Shown piece by piece: positions 8,753 to 21,183 of a stretch of DNA of 64,000 bases. Origin of the DNA: Pelagovum sp. HNIBRBA483. GTDB taxonomy: Bacteria > Pseudomonadota > Alphaproteobacteria > Rhodobacterales > Rhodobacteraceae. The stretch's first letter is position 1. Every line of letters begins with the position of its first letter. The translations under genes and the position numbers were made by a program. The stretch lies in the NCBI RefSeq assembly GCF_040931995.1, contig NZ_CP162412.1:2108001-2172000 (forward strand). The letters run 5' to 3'. The notes under the pieces were generated by a model that ran no database searches, was not told the origin of the DNA, and worked only from the letters and a program-made list of their open reading frames with translations.

Positions 8753-8768
8753 TTGAAACCGGTTGCAA
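8753..8768 (+). promoter_or_regulatory. LacI-type operator in divergent promoter
   Basis: TTGAAACCGGTTGCAA is a 16-base near-palindrome with the CCGG centre typical of LacI-family operators. It lies between the divergent Gfo/Idh operon and the kinase-iolB-aldolase operon and shares the half-site TTGCA with the operator before the lacI gene. Confidence 0.7.
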
Positions 8769-8817
8769 TTCAGGTATCGTTATTCAGACAGAGTCGTCAA
8801 TGCAAAAGGAGTGTGCC

Positions 8818-9783
8818 TTGGCAAAAGTAAGCGAGCGCCTGCGCGGTCGGGCGATCCTTGTGATGGGGCGTGCGGGGCTGGACCTCTACCCTGCCCCTGC
8901 CGGCACGAAGATCGAAGATGCGACGAGCTTTACCGCTGGCTTGGGCGGCTCGGCTGGCAACATTGCCGCGGCGCTGGCGATTGCGGGCACGGAAACAGCG
9001 ATGCTGTCCTGCGTCTCGGACGATGCGGTGGGGCGCTACACGCTGAAGGAGCTGGCGCGGCGCGGCATCGACACAAGCTATGTGCGCACCGTTGGCGGGG
9101 AGGCGCGCAACACGCTGGCGCTTTCGGAAAGTGTGTTCGAAGGCCACGAAACGGTTGTGTACCGCAACGGGGCGGCGGATTTTGAAATGGGCATCGACGA
9201 TGTGCGAGCTGTTGATTTCAGCGCCTATGGCGGGATGGTCACAGCTGGAACGGTGTTGGCAGCAGAGCCTGCACGCAGTGCGGCGCTCAGCGGGTTTGAC
9301 CGTGCGCGGGCGGCGGGGTGCCTTTGTATCCTCGACGTGGATTACCGCCCTTATAGCTGGCCCAGCGCGGAGGAGGCTTCGCGCATTCTCAGCCAAGCGG
9401 CGGTCAAGAGCGATGTTATCGTCGGCAATGACGACGAGTTCGGCTTTATGGCGGGCGCTTATGAGAAAGGCTTTGCCAAAGCGCGGGAACTGGCTGCCGA
9501 GGGGCGGCTGGTGATTTACAAAATGGGCGAACGCGGCGCGATCACCTTGCAGGGCGACGCGCAGATCGAGACGCCGGTTTTCCCCGTCGATACACTCAAG
9601 CCGGTGGGCGCAGGCGATGCCTTCCTTGGCACCATGCTGGCGGCGCTCGTGAAAGGCACCGCGCTTGATGATGCCGTGCGGCGCGGCGCTGCGGCGGCGG
9701 CAGTGGTTGTCACGCGCCCGGGCTGCTCAATCGCCCTGCCGACCCCTGAAGAACTGGACGCGTTCATCGCGCAAAGGAGCTGA
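8818..9783 (+). CDS. PfkB family carbohydrate kinase (IolC-like)
   Basis: 321 residues from a TTG start chosen because AAGGAG at 8806-8811 sits 6 bases before it; an ATG at 8800 is in frame but lies upstream of that ribosome site. The N-terminal GLGGSAGNIAAALAIAG and the C-terminal VGAGDAF anion-hole/catalytic Asp motif (Asp about residue 267) mark a ribokinase/PfkB fold. Followed directly by iolB and an IolJ-like aldolase, it is probably 5-dehydro-2-deoxygluconokinase. It lacks the extra C-terminal DUF2090 domain found fused to IolC in some proteobacteria. The role is inferred from context. Confidence 0.85.
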   Translation: MAKVSERLRGRAILVMGRAGLDLYPAPAGTKIEDATSFTAGLGGSAGNIAAALAIAGTETAMLSCVSDDAVGRYTLKELARRGIDTSYVRTVGGEARNTLALSESVFEGHETVVYRNGAADFEMGIDDVRAVDFSAYGGMVTAGTVLAAEPARSAALSGFDRARAAGCLCILDVDYRPYSWPSAEEASRILSQAAVKSDVIVGNDDEFGFMAGAYEKGFAKARELAAEGRLVIYKMGERGAITLQGDAQIETPVFPVDTLKPVGAGDAFLGTMLAALVKGTALDDAVRRGAAAAAVVVTRPGCSIALPTPEELDAFIAQRS

Positions 9784-9784
9784 C

Positions 9785-10627
9785 ATGCATATCCCCCCCT
9801 ATGACAATAAAAACGCACCGATCGTCGATGTGGGTGACGCGCGGGTGCCGCTCAACTACTTCAACATCGTCAAACTGACGAAGGGGCAGGCATTCACTTA
9901 TCAGGTGCCGGGGTTCGAAACCTGCGTCGCCCCTGCGACGGGGTCTGTTGACCTTGATATTGAAGGCTATGAGGTCAAAGCACTTGGCAATCGCGGCGTC
10001 GATGTCTGGGACGGGGAGCCGGAAGGCACCTATGTGCCATCTGGAGCGAAGGTGACGATGGTGTGCGTTTCCGACAGTGCGGAAGTGTTCGTTGCGGGCG
10101 CAAAATACGACGAGGTGCTGGACCCGTTCACCGTGCGGCCTGATGAGATTGATCTGGTGCAATACGGATCGGACGACACCAAGACGCATCGCAAGATCAA
10201 GCACATCCTTGGCCAGAAGCAGCATGGCAAGGTGGGGCGCCTGTTGGTGAGCGAGTTGTTTACCGTCGGGCAAGGCGGCTGGTCCGGCTTTCCGAGCCAT
10301 AAGCATGACACCGACCGCCTGCCGAACGAAACGCGCCATGACGAAACCTATAACTTCCGGTTCCGGCCCAATCACGGCTCGGGGATGCAGATGCTCCAGC
10401 GCGAGGATGGCGCTGTTGGCGAGGCTTATCACATCGTCGATGGATCGACCTTTGTGATCGATAATGGCTATCACCCCTGCTGCGCCCTGCCCGGCTACGA
10501 GATGTATTACTTCACCATTCTGGGCGGCCTCTCGCAGCGGAGCCTTGTGCAGTATTTCCAGCCGACCCATGCCTATCAGGTGGAAACAATCCCCGGCATC
10601 AAGGACATGGTGGCGAAGTTCAAATGA
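9785..10627 (+). CDS. iolB: 5-deoxy-glucuronate isomerase
   Basis: 280 residues; the ATG at 9785 follows the kinase stop by one base, with AAAGGAG at the end of the kinase gene as ribosome site. The cupin-type motif SHKHDTDRLPNETRHDETYNF and the later GYHPCCALPGYEMYYF are strongly IolB-like. IolB converts 5-deoxy-glucuronate to 5-dehydro-2-deoxy-gluconate in myo-inositol catabolism. Kinase, isomerase and aldolase are adjacent, so the lower half of the inositol pathway is covered here; IolE and IolD are not in the window. Confidence 0.9.
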   Translation: MHIPPYDNKNAPIVDVGDARVPLNYFNIVKLTKGQAFTYQVPGFETCVAPATGSVDLDIEGYEVKALGNRGVDVWDGEPEGTYVPSGAKVTMVCVSDSAEVFVAGAKYDEVLDPFTVRPDEIDLVQYGSDDTKTHRKIKHILGQKQHGKVGRLLVSELFTVGQGGWSGFPSHKHDTDRLPNETRHDETYNFRFRPNHGSGMQMLQREDGAVGEAYHIVDGSTFVIDNGYHPCCALPGYEMYYFTILGGLSQRSLVQYFQPTHAYQVETIPGIKDMVAKFK

Positions 10628-11457
10628 CGGTTGCGACGCTGGCAGAGGTGCTGCGCCCCGCGATGCGCGAGGGCTATGCGGTTGCTGGGCTGGTGGTGCT
10701 GGGTTGGGAAGACGCCCGCGCCTATATCACCGCCGCCGAAGCCGCCGGAATGCCGGTGATCCTGCAAGCGGGGCCAGGGTGCCGCGCCAACACGCCATTG
10801 CCGATCTTGGGCGCGATGTTCCGGCATCTGGCGGAGGGGGCGTCGGTGCCAGTGGTGAGCCTTTTGGACCATGGCAAGACGCTGGAGGAATGCCGGATCG
10901 CGCTGGAGAGCGGGTTTTCCTCGATCATGTTTGACGGGTCGCGCTTGCCGTTAGACGAAAACATCGCGCAAACGGCAGAGGCGGTTGCGATGGCGCATCG
11001 CGCAGGGGCCAGTTGCGAGGGCGAGATCGGGTTCGTGGGCTACGATGCCGGCGAGGAAAGCCACGGGACCGACCCGCAGGAGGCCGGACGATTTGCGCGG
11101 GAAACCGGCATCGACGCGATGGCGATCAGTGTGGGCAACGTGCATTTGCAACAGGAAGCGGCGGCGGTGATTGACCGCGCGCGGCTGGCCGCAGTTCAGG
11201 CGGCCGCGCCTAATGTGCCCTTGGTGATACATGGCGGCTCTGGCGTTTCGGAAGCGGACCGTATCGCTTTGGCACGGGAAACGGCGGTCGCGAAATTCAA
11301 CATTGGCACGGAATTGCGCCAGACATTTGGCGCGAGCTTGCGCGCAACGTTGGAAGAAAACCCTGCGCTGTTTGACCGGATTGGTATCCTCTCGCAAGCG
11401 GAAGCGGCGATGGCGCAGACCGCCGAGAATATAATCGGCGCTTTCGGCCCCAAGTAA
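10624..11457 (+). CDS. Class II fructose-bisphosphate-type aldolase (IolJ-like)
   Basis: 277 residues; ATG overlaps the iolB stop (ATGA), so translation is coupled. Class II aldolase features are SLLDHGKTLEECRIALESGFSS cut here to its metal-binding His (LLDHG), CEGEIG, the zinc-ligand HGGSG near residue 206, and FNIGTELR near 230. IolJ splits 5-dehydro-2-deoxygluconate-6-phosphate into malonate semialdehyde and dihydroxyacetone phosphate; tagatose- or fructose-bisphosphate aldolase activity is the alternative. Operon position after IolB favours IolJ. Confidence 0.82.
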   Translation: MTVATLAEVLRPAMREGYAVAGLVVLGWEDARAYITAAEAAGMPVILQAGPGCRANTPLPILGAMFRHLAEGASVPVVSLLDHGKTLEECRIALESGFSSIMFDGSRLPLDENIAQTAEAVAMAHRAGASCEGEIGFVGYDAGEESHGTDPQEAGRFARETGIDAMAISVGNVHLQQEAAAVIDRARLAAVQAAAPNVPLVIHGGSGVSEADRIALARETAVAKFNIGTELRQTFGASLRATLEENPALFDRIGILSQAEAAMAQTAENIIGAFGPK

Positions 11458-11596
11458 GAAAATCCTTTATTGCGCGACGTTTTCGCGGTTCACTGAGCCT
11501 ATGGGTAGGCCGGCGACGAGGAAATCAGTACGCACGCAGCGAAAGCGGCAAAGCATGTCCGCTGCCGGCGGTCTACGCGCACTCCAGAGCTTTTTC

Positions 11597-11648
11597 TTGA
11601 CGGCTGAGGGGTAACTGGTGCATTTGCGGGGAAATGTTAACGCTAACA
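11597..11648 (+). promoter_or_regulatory. Putative glycogen operon promoter and operator
   Basis: In the 232-base gap before glgB I see no gene. TTGACG at 11597-11602 and TGCATT at 11619-11624 (16-base spacing) could be -35/-10 elements. TGTTAACGCTAACA at 11635-11648 is an inverted repeat (TGTTA...TAACA) with a central CG, of the LacI/GalR operator type, placed where it would block initiation. The operator is clearer than the promoter. Confidence 0.4.
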
Positions 11649-11689
11649 CATCCTGTGGAAGCACATGACGTAAACAGCAAGGAAGCACA

Positions 11690-13906
11690 GTGCCGGACGC
11701 AGAACTCCCCATTGATGAGGCCACGGCTTGGCAATTGACGGATGGCACGCATCCCGCGCCGCAAGACTTGCTGGGAACCCGAAAATTTGGTCGCGCGACG
11801 TGGCTTACGGCGATTGATCCGGGTGCGGAGCGGCTAGAAGCGAGGATCGGCGCGAAGAGCTACCCATTAGAAAAGGTCGCTGGTGCGGTTTTCTGCGGCA
11901 AGGTTCCAGCGGGTCGGGCCTATCGCTTGGTCGGGCATAGCGGCGATCAGGTTTGGGAATATGAGGATGCCTACCGTTTCCCTGCAATGCTGGGCGACAT
12001 GGATTTGCATCTGATCGGGGAAGGCACGCATCTGCGGCTTTGGGATGCCCTCGGCGCTCACGTCACCACGATTAAGAAAGTCGCAGGAACGCATTTTGCT
12101 GTTTGGGCACCCAATGCGCGGCAGGTTTCTGTCGTTGGGGATTTCAACCATTGGGACGGACGCCGCCACCCGATGCGCCCGCGTGGAAGCTCGGGCATCT
12201 GGGAGCTGTTCGTTCCCGGTGCTGGCGATGGGCAGAGCTATAAATACCAGATCACGAATTACGACGGGCACCTTCTGCCATTGAAGGCCGATCCGATGGG
12301 CTTTGGGGCGCAGCATCCGCCGGAAACCGCAAGCGTGATCCGAGATATCAGCGGATATGGCTGGCGCGATAGCGACTGGCTGGAGAAACGCGCCAAAACC
12401 AATGACCGCAACAGACCGGTTTCCATCTACGAAGTGCATCTTGGCAGCTGGAAGCGGCGCTGGGAGGATGGTGGACGCCCGCTCTCTTACAAGGAAGCCG
12501 CGCAAGAGCTGGTGGGGTACGCCAAAGATATGGGTTTTACCCATTTAGAGTTACTGCCGGTGTCGGAGTTCCCCTTCGATGGCAGCTGGGGCTATCAGCC
12601 GGTAGGCCTTTATGCGCCGACGACGCGCTTCGGGCCACCGCATGAATTCCGCGATTTGGTGGATGCCGCGCATCGGGCGGGGCTGGGAATCTTACTCGAT
12701 TGGGTGCCGGGGCACTTCCCTTCCGATGTGCATGGGCTGGCGCAGTTTGACGGGTCGCATCTGTATGAGCATGCGGACCCGAAAGAGGGATTTCATCAGG
12801 ACTGGAATACCCTGATCTACAATTATGGCCGCACCGAGGTCGCCAACTTCCTGATCGCTAATGCGGTGTACTGGCTGGAGGAATACCATATCGACGGGCT
12901 GCGCGTGGATGCGGTGGCCTCAATGCTCTACCGCGATTACAGCCGCGCCGTTGGCGAGTGGATCCCGAACGCGCATGGCGGGCGGGAGAACCTTGAAGCA
13001 ATCGCGTTCCTCAAGCGGATGAACAGCGCCGCCTATGCCGCGCAAGCGGGCATTATGACGGTGGCGGAGGAATCAACGTCCTTTCCGATGGTTTCGGCCC
13101 CTGTGGATGCGGGTGGCTTGGGCTTTGGCTTTAAGTGGAACATGGGCTGGATGAACGACACGCTCGACTATATCCAGCGTGATCCGATCTACCGCCAGCA
13201 TCACCATCACCAACTGACCTTCGGCTTACACTACGCCTTCAGCGAGAATTTCGTGCTGCCGATCAGCCATGACGAGGTCGTGCATGGCAAAGGCTCAATG
13301 CTGGAGAAGATGCCCGGGTCGGATTGGGAAAAGTTCGCCAACCTACGCGCCTACTACGCGTTCATGTGGGGGCATCCGGGGAAGAAACTGCTGTTCATGG
13401 GCTGCGAATTTGCCCAGCCCGAGGAATGGAACCACTCGGATGACCTGAACTGGGACGCCGCCGCAAGGCCACCGCATAAGGGCGTGCAAGACCTCGTGCG
13501 CGACCTGAACCGGATCTATGCCACGACGCCCGCGCTCTACCGGAAGGATTGCGAAGCGGATGGGTTCGAGTGGGTCGAAGCGAATGATGCCGCGCAATCG
13601 GTCTATGCCTTCCTGCGCTATGGCGACAAGGGCGATCCGCCGGTGTTGGTGCTGTGCAACTTTACGCCAGTGGAGCGGACGGGGATGCGTTTTGGCGTGC
13701 CCTACGCGGGCCACTGGGAGGAAATCCTAAACACGGATGCCGGAATTTACGGCGGGGGGAACCGTGGCAACATGGGCGGCGTGGACAGCACACATATGCC
13801 CGCGCACGGGAAGGCAAACTCGATTGAGGTGACGCTGCCGCCGCTGAGCGTGGTGATGTTCAAGGTGGCGCATAAAGGCGACTTGGGAGGACAAGGGAAT
13901 GGTTGA
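11690..13906 (+). CDS. glgB: 1,4-alpha-glucan branching enzyme
   Basis: 738 residues from a GTG start with AAGGAAG 5 bases upstream. Domain order is an N-terminal carbohydrate-binding region, a second CBM48-type module ([20 protein letters not shown], about residues 135-155), a GH13 catalytic barrel and a C-terminal beta domain. The catalytic Asp in GLRVDAV (about residue 406), the Glu in VAEES (about 459) and the HDEVVHGK segment are intact. It forms alpha-1,6 branches in glycogen. First gene of glgB-C-A-X-pgm; its end overlaps glgC by 8 bases. Confidence 0.97.
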   Translation: MPDAELPIDEATAWQLTDGTHPAPQDLLGTRKFGRATWLTAIDPGAERLEARIGAKSYPLEKVAGAVFCGKVPAGRAYRLVGHSGDQVWEYEDAYRFPAMLGDMDLHLIGEGTHLRLWDALGAHVTTIKKVAGTHFAVWAPNARQVSVVGDFNHWDGRRHPMRPRGSSGIWELFVPGAGDGQSYKYQITNYDGHLLPLKADPMGFGAQHPPETASVIRDISGYGWRDSDWLEKRAKTNDRNRPVSIYEVHLGSWKRRWEDGGRPLSYKEAAQELVGYAKDMGFTHLELLPVSEFPFDGSWGYQPVGLYAPTTRFGPPHEFRDLVDAAHRAGLGILLDWVPGHFPSDVHGLAQFDGSHLYEHADPKEGFHQDWNTLIYNYGRTEVANFLIANAVYWLEEYHIDGLRVDAVASMLYRDYSRAVGEWIPNAHGGRENLEAIAFLKRMNSAAYAAQAGIMTVAEESTSFPMVSAPVDAGGLGFGFKWNMGWMNDTLDYIQRDPIYRQHHHHQLTFGLHYAFSENFVLPISHDEVVHGKGSMLEKMPGSDWEKFANLRAYYAFMWGHPGKKLLFMGCEFAQPEEWNHSDDLNWDAAARPPHKGVQDLVRDLNRIYATTPALYRKDCEADGFEWVEANDAAQSVYAFLRYGDKGDPPVLVLCNFTPVERTGMRFGVPYAGHWEEILNTDAGIYGGGNRGNMGGVDSTHMPAHGKANSIEVTLPPLSVVMFKVAHKGDLGGQGNG

Positions 13907-15158
13907 AAATCGCAGGCTGACGAACCGGTCTATGGCGTTTGTGCTGGCGGGAGGGCGCGGCAGCCGGTTGAAGGAACTGACTGACAGGCGTGTGAAACCG
14001 GCAGTCTATTTTGGGGGAAAGACGCGGATCATCGATTTTGCGCTCTCAAACGCGATGAATTCGGGCATTCGGAAAATGGCGATTGCCACGCAATACAAGG
14101 CGCATAGCCTGATCCGGCATTGCCAGCGGGGGTGGAACTTCTTCCGTGCGGAGCGGAACGAATTTCTGGATATCCTGCCCGCCTCGCAGCGCAATGACGA
14201 CCAGTCATGGTATCAGGGCACAGCAGACGCGGTCACGCAGAACATCGACATCGTGGACAGCTACGGGATTGATTATGTGATCATCCTCGCGGGCGATCAT
14301 ATCTACAAGATGGATTACGAGATCATGCTGCGCCAGCATGTGGAGACTGGCGCAGACGTGACCATTGGCTGCCTGACCGTGCCACGCATGGAGGCGACGG
14401 CCTTCGGCGTAATGGCGACAGATGCGAGTGGGCAAATCACGTCGTTCCTCGAAAAACCGGCCGACCCACCGGCGACGCCGGAAGACCCAACCAAGGCGCT
14501 GGCCTCGATGGGGATCTATGTTTTCAACTGGAAATTCCTGCGCGAGTTGCTGCTGAAGGATCGTGATGATCCGAATTCCAGCCATGATTTCGGCAATGAT
14601 CTGATCCCCGAGATCGTGAAAAACGGAAAAGCGATGGCGCATCGCTTTGACGAAAGCTGCGTGCGCTCGGACGGCGCACCGGCATATTGGAAGGACGTAG
14701 GTACGGTGGACGCCTTTTGGGAGGCAAATATCGACCTGACCGATTTCACGCCGGAACTGAACCTGTGGGATCCGGAATGGCCGATCTGGACCTATTCGGA
14801 GAGCGTGCCGCCTGCGAAATTCATCCATGATGAAAAGGATCGGCGCGGGATGGCGATTTCATCGATGGTATCGGGCGGCTGCATCATCTCGGGGACGGAG
14901 GTGCGCAATTCGCTGTTGTTTACCGAGGTGCATACCAACTCCTATGCAGTGCTCGATCATGCGGTGGTGTTGCCGTATGTGACGGTCAATCGCCGTGCTC
15001 GGTTGCGTAAGGTTGTGATTGATCGTGGTGTTATCATTCCCGAAGGGCTGGTGGTCGGAGAAGATCCGGACGAAGATGCAAAGTGGTTCCGCGTGACCGA
15101 GAAAGGCACGACGCTTATCACGCAAGACATGCTCGACAGGAGAGCCGCCGAACGATGA
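13899..15158 (+). CDS. glgC: Glucose-1-phosphate adenylyltransferase (ADP-glucose pyrophosphorylase)
   Basis: 419 residues. It has the nucleotidyltransferase signature [20 protein letters not shown] (residues about 17-36), [14 protein letters not shown], and the glucose-1-phosphate site segment with GTADAV. The C-terminal left-handed beta helix is of normal length. It makes ADP-glucose, the committed step of bacterial glycogen synthesis, and is usually allosterically controlled. The ATG overlaps the end of glgB, preceded by GGGAGGACAAGGGA; the stop overlaps the glgA start (ATGA). Confidence 0.97.
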   Translation: MVENRRLTNRSMAFVLAGGRGSRLKELTDRRVKPAVYFGGKTRIIDFALSNAMNSGIRKMAIATQYKAHSLIRHCQRGWNFFRAERNEFLDILPASQRNDDQSWYQGTADAVTQNIDIVDSYGIDYVIILAGDHIYKMDYEIMLRQHVETGADVTIGCLTVPRMEATAFGVMATDASGQITSFLEKPADPPATPEDPTKALASMGIYVFNWKFLRELLLKDRDDPNSSHDFGNDLIPEIVKNGKAMAHRFDESCVRSDGAPAYWKDVGTVDAFWEANIDLTDFTPELNLWDPEWPIWTYSESVPPAKFIHDEKDRRGMAISSMVSGGCIISGTEVRNSLLFTEVHTNSYAVLDHAVVLPYVTVNRRARLRKVVIDRGVIIPEGLVVGEDPDEDAKWFRVTEKGTTLITQDMLDRRAAER

Positions 15159-16573
15159 TCCGTGTCCTTTCCGTTGCTTCTGAATGCGCGCCGTTGATCA
15201 AAACAGGCGGTTTGGCCGATGTGGTGGGCGCCCTGCCCGCTGCAATCGCGGCGAACGGTGTCGAGATGCGTACGCTCTTGCCCGGGTATCCGGCGGTGCT
15301 GGAGGCCTTAGGGAAAACCAAGACGATCGCCAAATATGACGACCTGTTCGGGGGAACGGCGACGCTGATGGCCGCTAAAGTGGCGGGGCTTGACCTGTTG
15401 GCGGTCAAGGCGGCGCATCTTTATGAGCGGGTGGGCAATATCTATCTGGGGCCGGATGGCAAGGACTGGCCGGACAATCCCGAGCGCTTTGCCGCGCTGA
15501 GCAAGGTCGCGGCCGAGATCGGCCTGCAAGGTGCGGGCGGCTGGGTGCCTGATGTGCTGCACGGGCATGACTGGCAAGCCGGTTTGATGATGGAATACCT
15601 GCCCGACGAGGGGCGCCCCGCGACGGTGATGACGATCCATAACATCGCGTTTCACGGGCTTGCGGGCGCGGAGAAGATCGCGGACCTGCACCTAGACCCG
15701 CTTCGGTTCACGCCGGAGGGATACGAGTATTGGGGCAAGGTATCGGCGCTCAAAGCGGGGTTGATGCGCGCTGACCGTTTGACAACCGTTTCAAAGACTT
15801 ATGCCGCAGAACTGATGCGCCCCGAGTTTGGCATGGGGCTGGACGGGGTGATGCGGTCACGGCGAGGCGTTCTGACAGGCATCCTCAACGGGATTGACGA
15901 GACAGCATGGAACCCCGAGACGGACCCGCTGATCGCGCCATACAAAACATTGAAGGGCAAAGCGGCCAATACCGCTGCATTGCGCGCCGAGATGGGCCTG
16001 CCGGAGGCAGAAGGGCCGCTGTGCGTGGTCGTCTCCCGCCTGACGGAACAGAAGGGGCTGGACCTTTTGCTGCAAGCCCTGCCGACACTGTTGGAACGTG
16101 GCGGGCAACTGGCGCTTTTGGGCAGTGGCGAGCCAAGCCTCGAAGCCGCATTCCGCGCGGCGACGCGCGATCCAAATGTCGCGGTACGGATCGGATATGA
16201 CGAAGCGCTGTCGCACCGGATGATTGCAGGCGGCGACGCGATCCTTGTGCCGTCGCGCTTTGAGCCATGCGGGCTGACGCAGCTTTACGGGTTGCGCTAC
16301 GGTACGGTGCCGCTTGTCGCCCTCACCGGCGGGCTGGCGGATACGGTGATCAATGCCTCGCCCGCAGCGATGGCGAAGGGGGTGGCAACTGGCGTTCAGT
16401 TCTCACCGATCACTGCTGAGGCATTGCGCGTGGCGCTGGATGACCTTTGCGACCTCTACGCGGAAAAGGCGCAGTGGCAGAAGCTCCAGCGCAATGCGAT
16501 GAAACAGCCGGTCGGCTGGGACCGTTCCGCCGCTGCCTATGCGGCACTCTATGCGGAGGTTCTGGGCCGGTAA
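15155..16573 (+). CDS. glgA: Glycogen synthase (ADP-glucose type, GT5)
   Basis: 472 residues from the ATG at 15155, which overlaps the glgC stop; GACAGGAGAG gives the ribosome site. The [13 protein letters not shown] motif (Lys16) binds ADP-glucose, and the C-terminal [18 protein letters not shown] is the conserved GT-B donor site. It elongates alpha-1,4-glucan. Placed between glgC and glgX with one-base overlap at its 3' end (TAATG). Confidence 0.97.
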   Translation: MIRVLSVASECAPLIKTGGLADVVGALPAAIAANGVEMRTLLPGYPAVLEALGKTKTIAKYDDLFGGTATLMAAKVAGLDLLAVKAAHLYERVGNIYLGPDGKDWPDNPERFAALSKVAAEIGLQGAGGWVPDVLHGHDWQAGLMMEYLPDEGRPATVMTIHNIAFHGLAGAEKIADLHLDPLRFTPEGYEYWGKVSALKAGLMRADRLTTVSKTYAAELMRPEFGMGLDGVMRSRRGVLTGILNGIDETAWNPETDPLIAPYKTLKGKAANTAALRAEMGLPEAEGPLCVVVSRLTEQKGLDLLLQALPTLLERGGQLALLGSGEPSLEAAFRAATRDPNVAVRIGYDEALSHRMIAGGDAILVPSRFEPCGLTQLYGLRYGTVPLVALTGGLADTVINASPAAMAKGVATGVQFSPITAEALRVALDDLCDLYAEKAQWQKLQRNAMKQPVGWDRSAAAYAALYAEVLGR

Positions 16574-18660
16574 TGGCTGGAAATCTGGCGATCACGGCTG
16601 GCCGACCCTACCCGCTTGGCGCGCGCTTCGATGGTGAGGGGGTGAATTTCGCGGTCTTTTCGGCGCATGCGACGCGGATCACGCTGTGCCTGTTCGATGA
16701 CGAAGGGCGCGAGAACCTGCTGATTGATCTGCCGGAGCGGGATGGCGATATCTGGCATGGCTATGTCAGTGGCCTGCGCCCGGGGCAGCATTACGGCTAC
16801 CGCGCACATGGCCCCTATCGGCCCGACGAGGGACATAGGTTCAACCCGCATAAGCTGTTGCTGGATCCCTACGCCAAGCAGATCTCTGGCCATCCTGAAT
16901 GGCACCCTGCCCTGTTCGGGTACGATGCCACGGCTGAACATGGCGACCTGACCTTTTCGACCCGCGACTCGGCACCGTTTATGCCGCGCAGCGTGGTCGC
17001 GGATACCAGCTTTAGCTGGGGCCGCGAAACACCGCCCAATGTGCCGTGGTGCGATACGGTGATCTATGAAGCGCATGTGAAGGGGCTGACCGCCATGCGC
17101 AAAGACATCGACGCGCCCGGGAGCTTTCTGGCAATGGCGTCTGACCCGATCATCGAGCACCTGCTTGCCCTCGGGATCACGACGCTTGAACTGTTGCCAG
17201 TGCAAGCCTTCCTCAATGAGGGGTTCCTGATTGATAAGGGGCTGACGAATTACTGGGGGTACATGACCCACGGGTTCTTCGCGCCCGACCCGCGTTACCT
17301 TAAAGGGCAATCGCTGGCGGAGTTCCAGTTCATGGTTGCGCGCCTGCATGCGGCGGGGATCGAGGTTATCCTCGATGTGGTTTACAACCATACGTCCGAA
17401 GGCAACCAGATGGGGCCGACGCTCTCATTCCGCGGCTTGGATAATGCAAGCTATTATCGGCTGGCGGAATCCAAACGCTATTACATCGACGATACCGGCA
17501 CCGGAAACACGCTGAACCTTGAGCATCCGATGGTTATGCGGATGGTGCTCGATTCACTGCGTTATTGGGTTGAGGAGATGCATGTTGACGGCTTCCGCTT
17601 CGACCTCGCGTCAACGTTGGGGCGGCGGCATGACGGGTTTGATCAGAATGCGCCTTTCCTCGCGGCAATCAGGCAAGACCCCGTGTTAAGCCGTGTGAAG
17701 CTGATCGCAGAGCCGTGGGACGTCGGCCCGGGCGGGTATCAACTGGGAGCCTTCCCGCCGCCATTTGCTGAGTGGAACGACAAATACCGCGATCAGATCA
17801 GGCGGTTCTGGCGCGGCGATACGGGCCATGTGCGGAAGCTGGCAACGCGCGTTTCAGGTTCGGCGCTGCGCTTCGACCATTCGGGACGGCCTGCGACCGC
17901 GTCGATCAACTTTTTGACCGCGCATGACGGTTTTACCCTCAGCGATCTCGTCAGCTACAATGAGAAGCATAACGAGGCCAATGGGGAGGCCAACCGCGAC
18001 GGGCATAGCCACAACTACTCGGACAACTGCGGCACCGAGGGGCCGACCGACGACCCAGAGATTAACGCCCGCCGCGCCCGCCGCCGCCGCAACATGATGG
18101 CGACGCTACTGCTGAGCCAAGGCACGCCGATGATCCTTGCCGGTGACGAACTGGGCAACAGCCAAGGCGGCAACAACAATGCCTATTGTCAGGACAATGC
18201 GATCAGCTGGATTGATTGGTCGGCGGTTGATCACGAGTTTCTGGCCTTCTGCAAGCGGCTCATCGCCTTTCGCAAAGCGCACCCGATTTTGCGGCAGAAG
18301 CGCTTCCTGCATGCGCGGCCAAGGCTGGTGGACGGGCAACCGGATATGTTCTGGCGGCGGGCGGATGGAAGCCCGATGTCGGATGCCGATTGGAATGACC
18401 CTGCCTTGCGGCATTTGGCCGTTGAACTGCGCATGGCGTCTGGCACGCCGGAATATGCGCCACGGGAGGGCGCGTTGTTCGTGGTGTTCAACACCGGCCG
18501 CCGCTTTAACGTGACGCTGCCGGAGCCGGAAAAAGGGCATCATTGGGTGCGCCATCTCGACACCGCACGCCCTGATGCTGCACCAAAGCCAGCGCATGGG
18601 CGCAAGCGCATTCATACGAATTCTGTTGTGGTATTTGTTCAGGAGAAAGACAGAAGCTGA
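16573..18660 (+). CDS. glgX: Glycogen debranching enzyme
   Basis: 695 residues from the ATG at 16573, overlapping the glgA TAA by one base. N-terminal CBM48 (GVNFAVFSAHATRITLCLFD) and GH13 isoamylase-type catalytic domain with DVVYNHTSEGN, VDGFRFDLAS (nucleophile Asp about residue 340), IAEPWD and LTAHDGFTL. GlgX removes the short alpha-1,6 outer chains left by glycogen phosphorylase. No glgP is present in this window. It completes the glycogen turnover operon with pgm. Confidence 0.96.
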   Translation: MAGNLAITAGRPYPLGARFDGEGVNFAVFSAHATRITLCLFDDEGRENLLIDLPERDGDIWHGYVSGLRPGQHYGYRAHGPYRPDEGHRFNPHKLLLDPYAKQISGHPEWHPALFGYDATAEHGDLTFSTRDSAPFMPRSVVADTSFSWGRETPPNVPWCDTVIYEAHVKGLTAMRKDIDAPGSFLAMASDPIIEHLLALGITTLELLPVQAFLNEGFLIDKGLTNYWGYMTHGFFAPDPRYLKGQSLAEFQFMVARLHAAGIEVILDVVYNHTSEGNQMGPTLSFRGLDNASYYRLAESKRYYIDDTGTGNTLNLEHPMVMRMVLDSLRYWVEEMHVDGFRFDLASTLGRRHDGFDQNAPFLAAIRQDPVLSRVKLIAEPWDVGPGGYQLGAFPPPFAEWNDKYRDQIRRFWRGDTGHVRKLATRVSGSALRFDHSGRPATASINFLTAHDGFTLSDLVSYNEKHNEANGEANRDGHSHNYSDNCGTEGPTDDPEINARRARRRRNMMATLLLSQGTPMILAGDELGNSQGGNNNAYCQDNAISWIDWSAVDHEFLAFCKRLIAFRKAHPILRQKRFLHARPRLVDGQPDMFWRRADGSPMSDADWNDPALRHLAVELRMASGTPEYAPREGALFVVFNTGRRFNVTLPEPEKGHHWVRHLDTARPDAAPKPAHGRKRIHTNSVVVFVQEKDRS

Positions 18661-18670
18661 TCTGTCTTGA

Positions 18671-21000
<2,330 letters not shown>

Positions 21001-21093
21001 GGTATCCTCGCTATGCTTGGTGTGTTCATAGGCGCAGGACCGTTTGAAAGCCAGAGATGGGCCGAAATTGCACGAATTATCGCGCGGGCGGTG

Positions 21094-21123
21094 TTGACAT
21101 CCTCGCTACACGACCCCATACAT
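21094..21123 (+). promoter_or_regulatory. Putative sigma-70 promoter of the persulfide module
   Basis: TTGACA (21094-21099) and ATACAT (21118-21123) with 18-base spacing lie 61 bases before the MBL start. The -35 is a consensus match, the -10 is weak. The rest of the 183-base divergent gap shows nothing else I can name. Confidence 0.4.
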
Positions 21124-21183
21124 TAGGAAATCAAAATGTTTTAATGCGTAACGGCTCAGCCAGCGTAAAAGATGGAGAAAGAA

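Noticed and set aside
8800-8817. ATG at 8800 as start of the PfkB kinase
   Set aside because: It lies upstream of AAGGAG (8806-8811), which serves the in-frame TTG at 8818.
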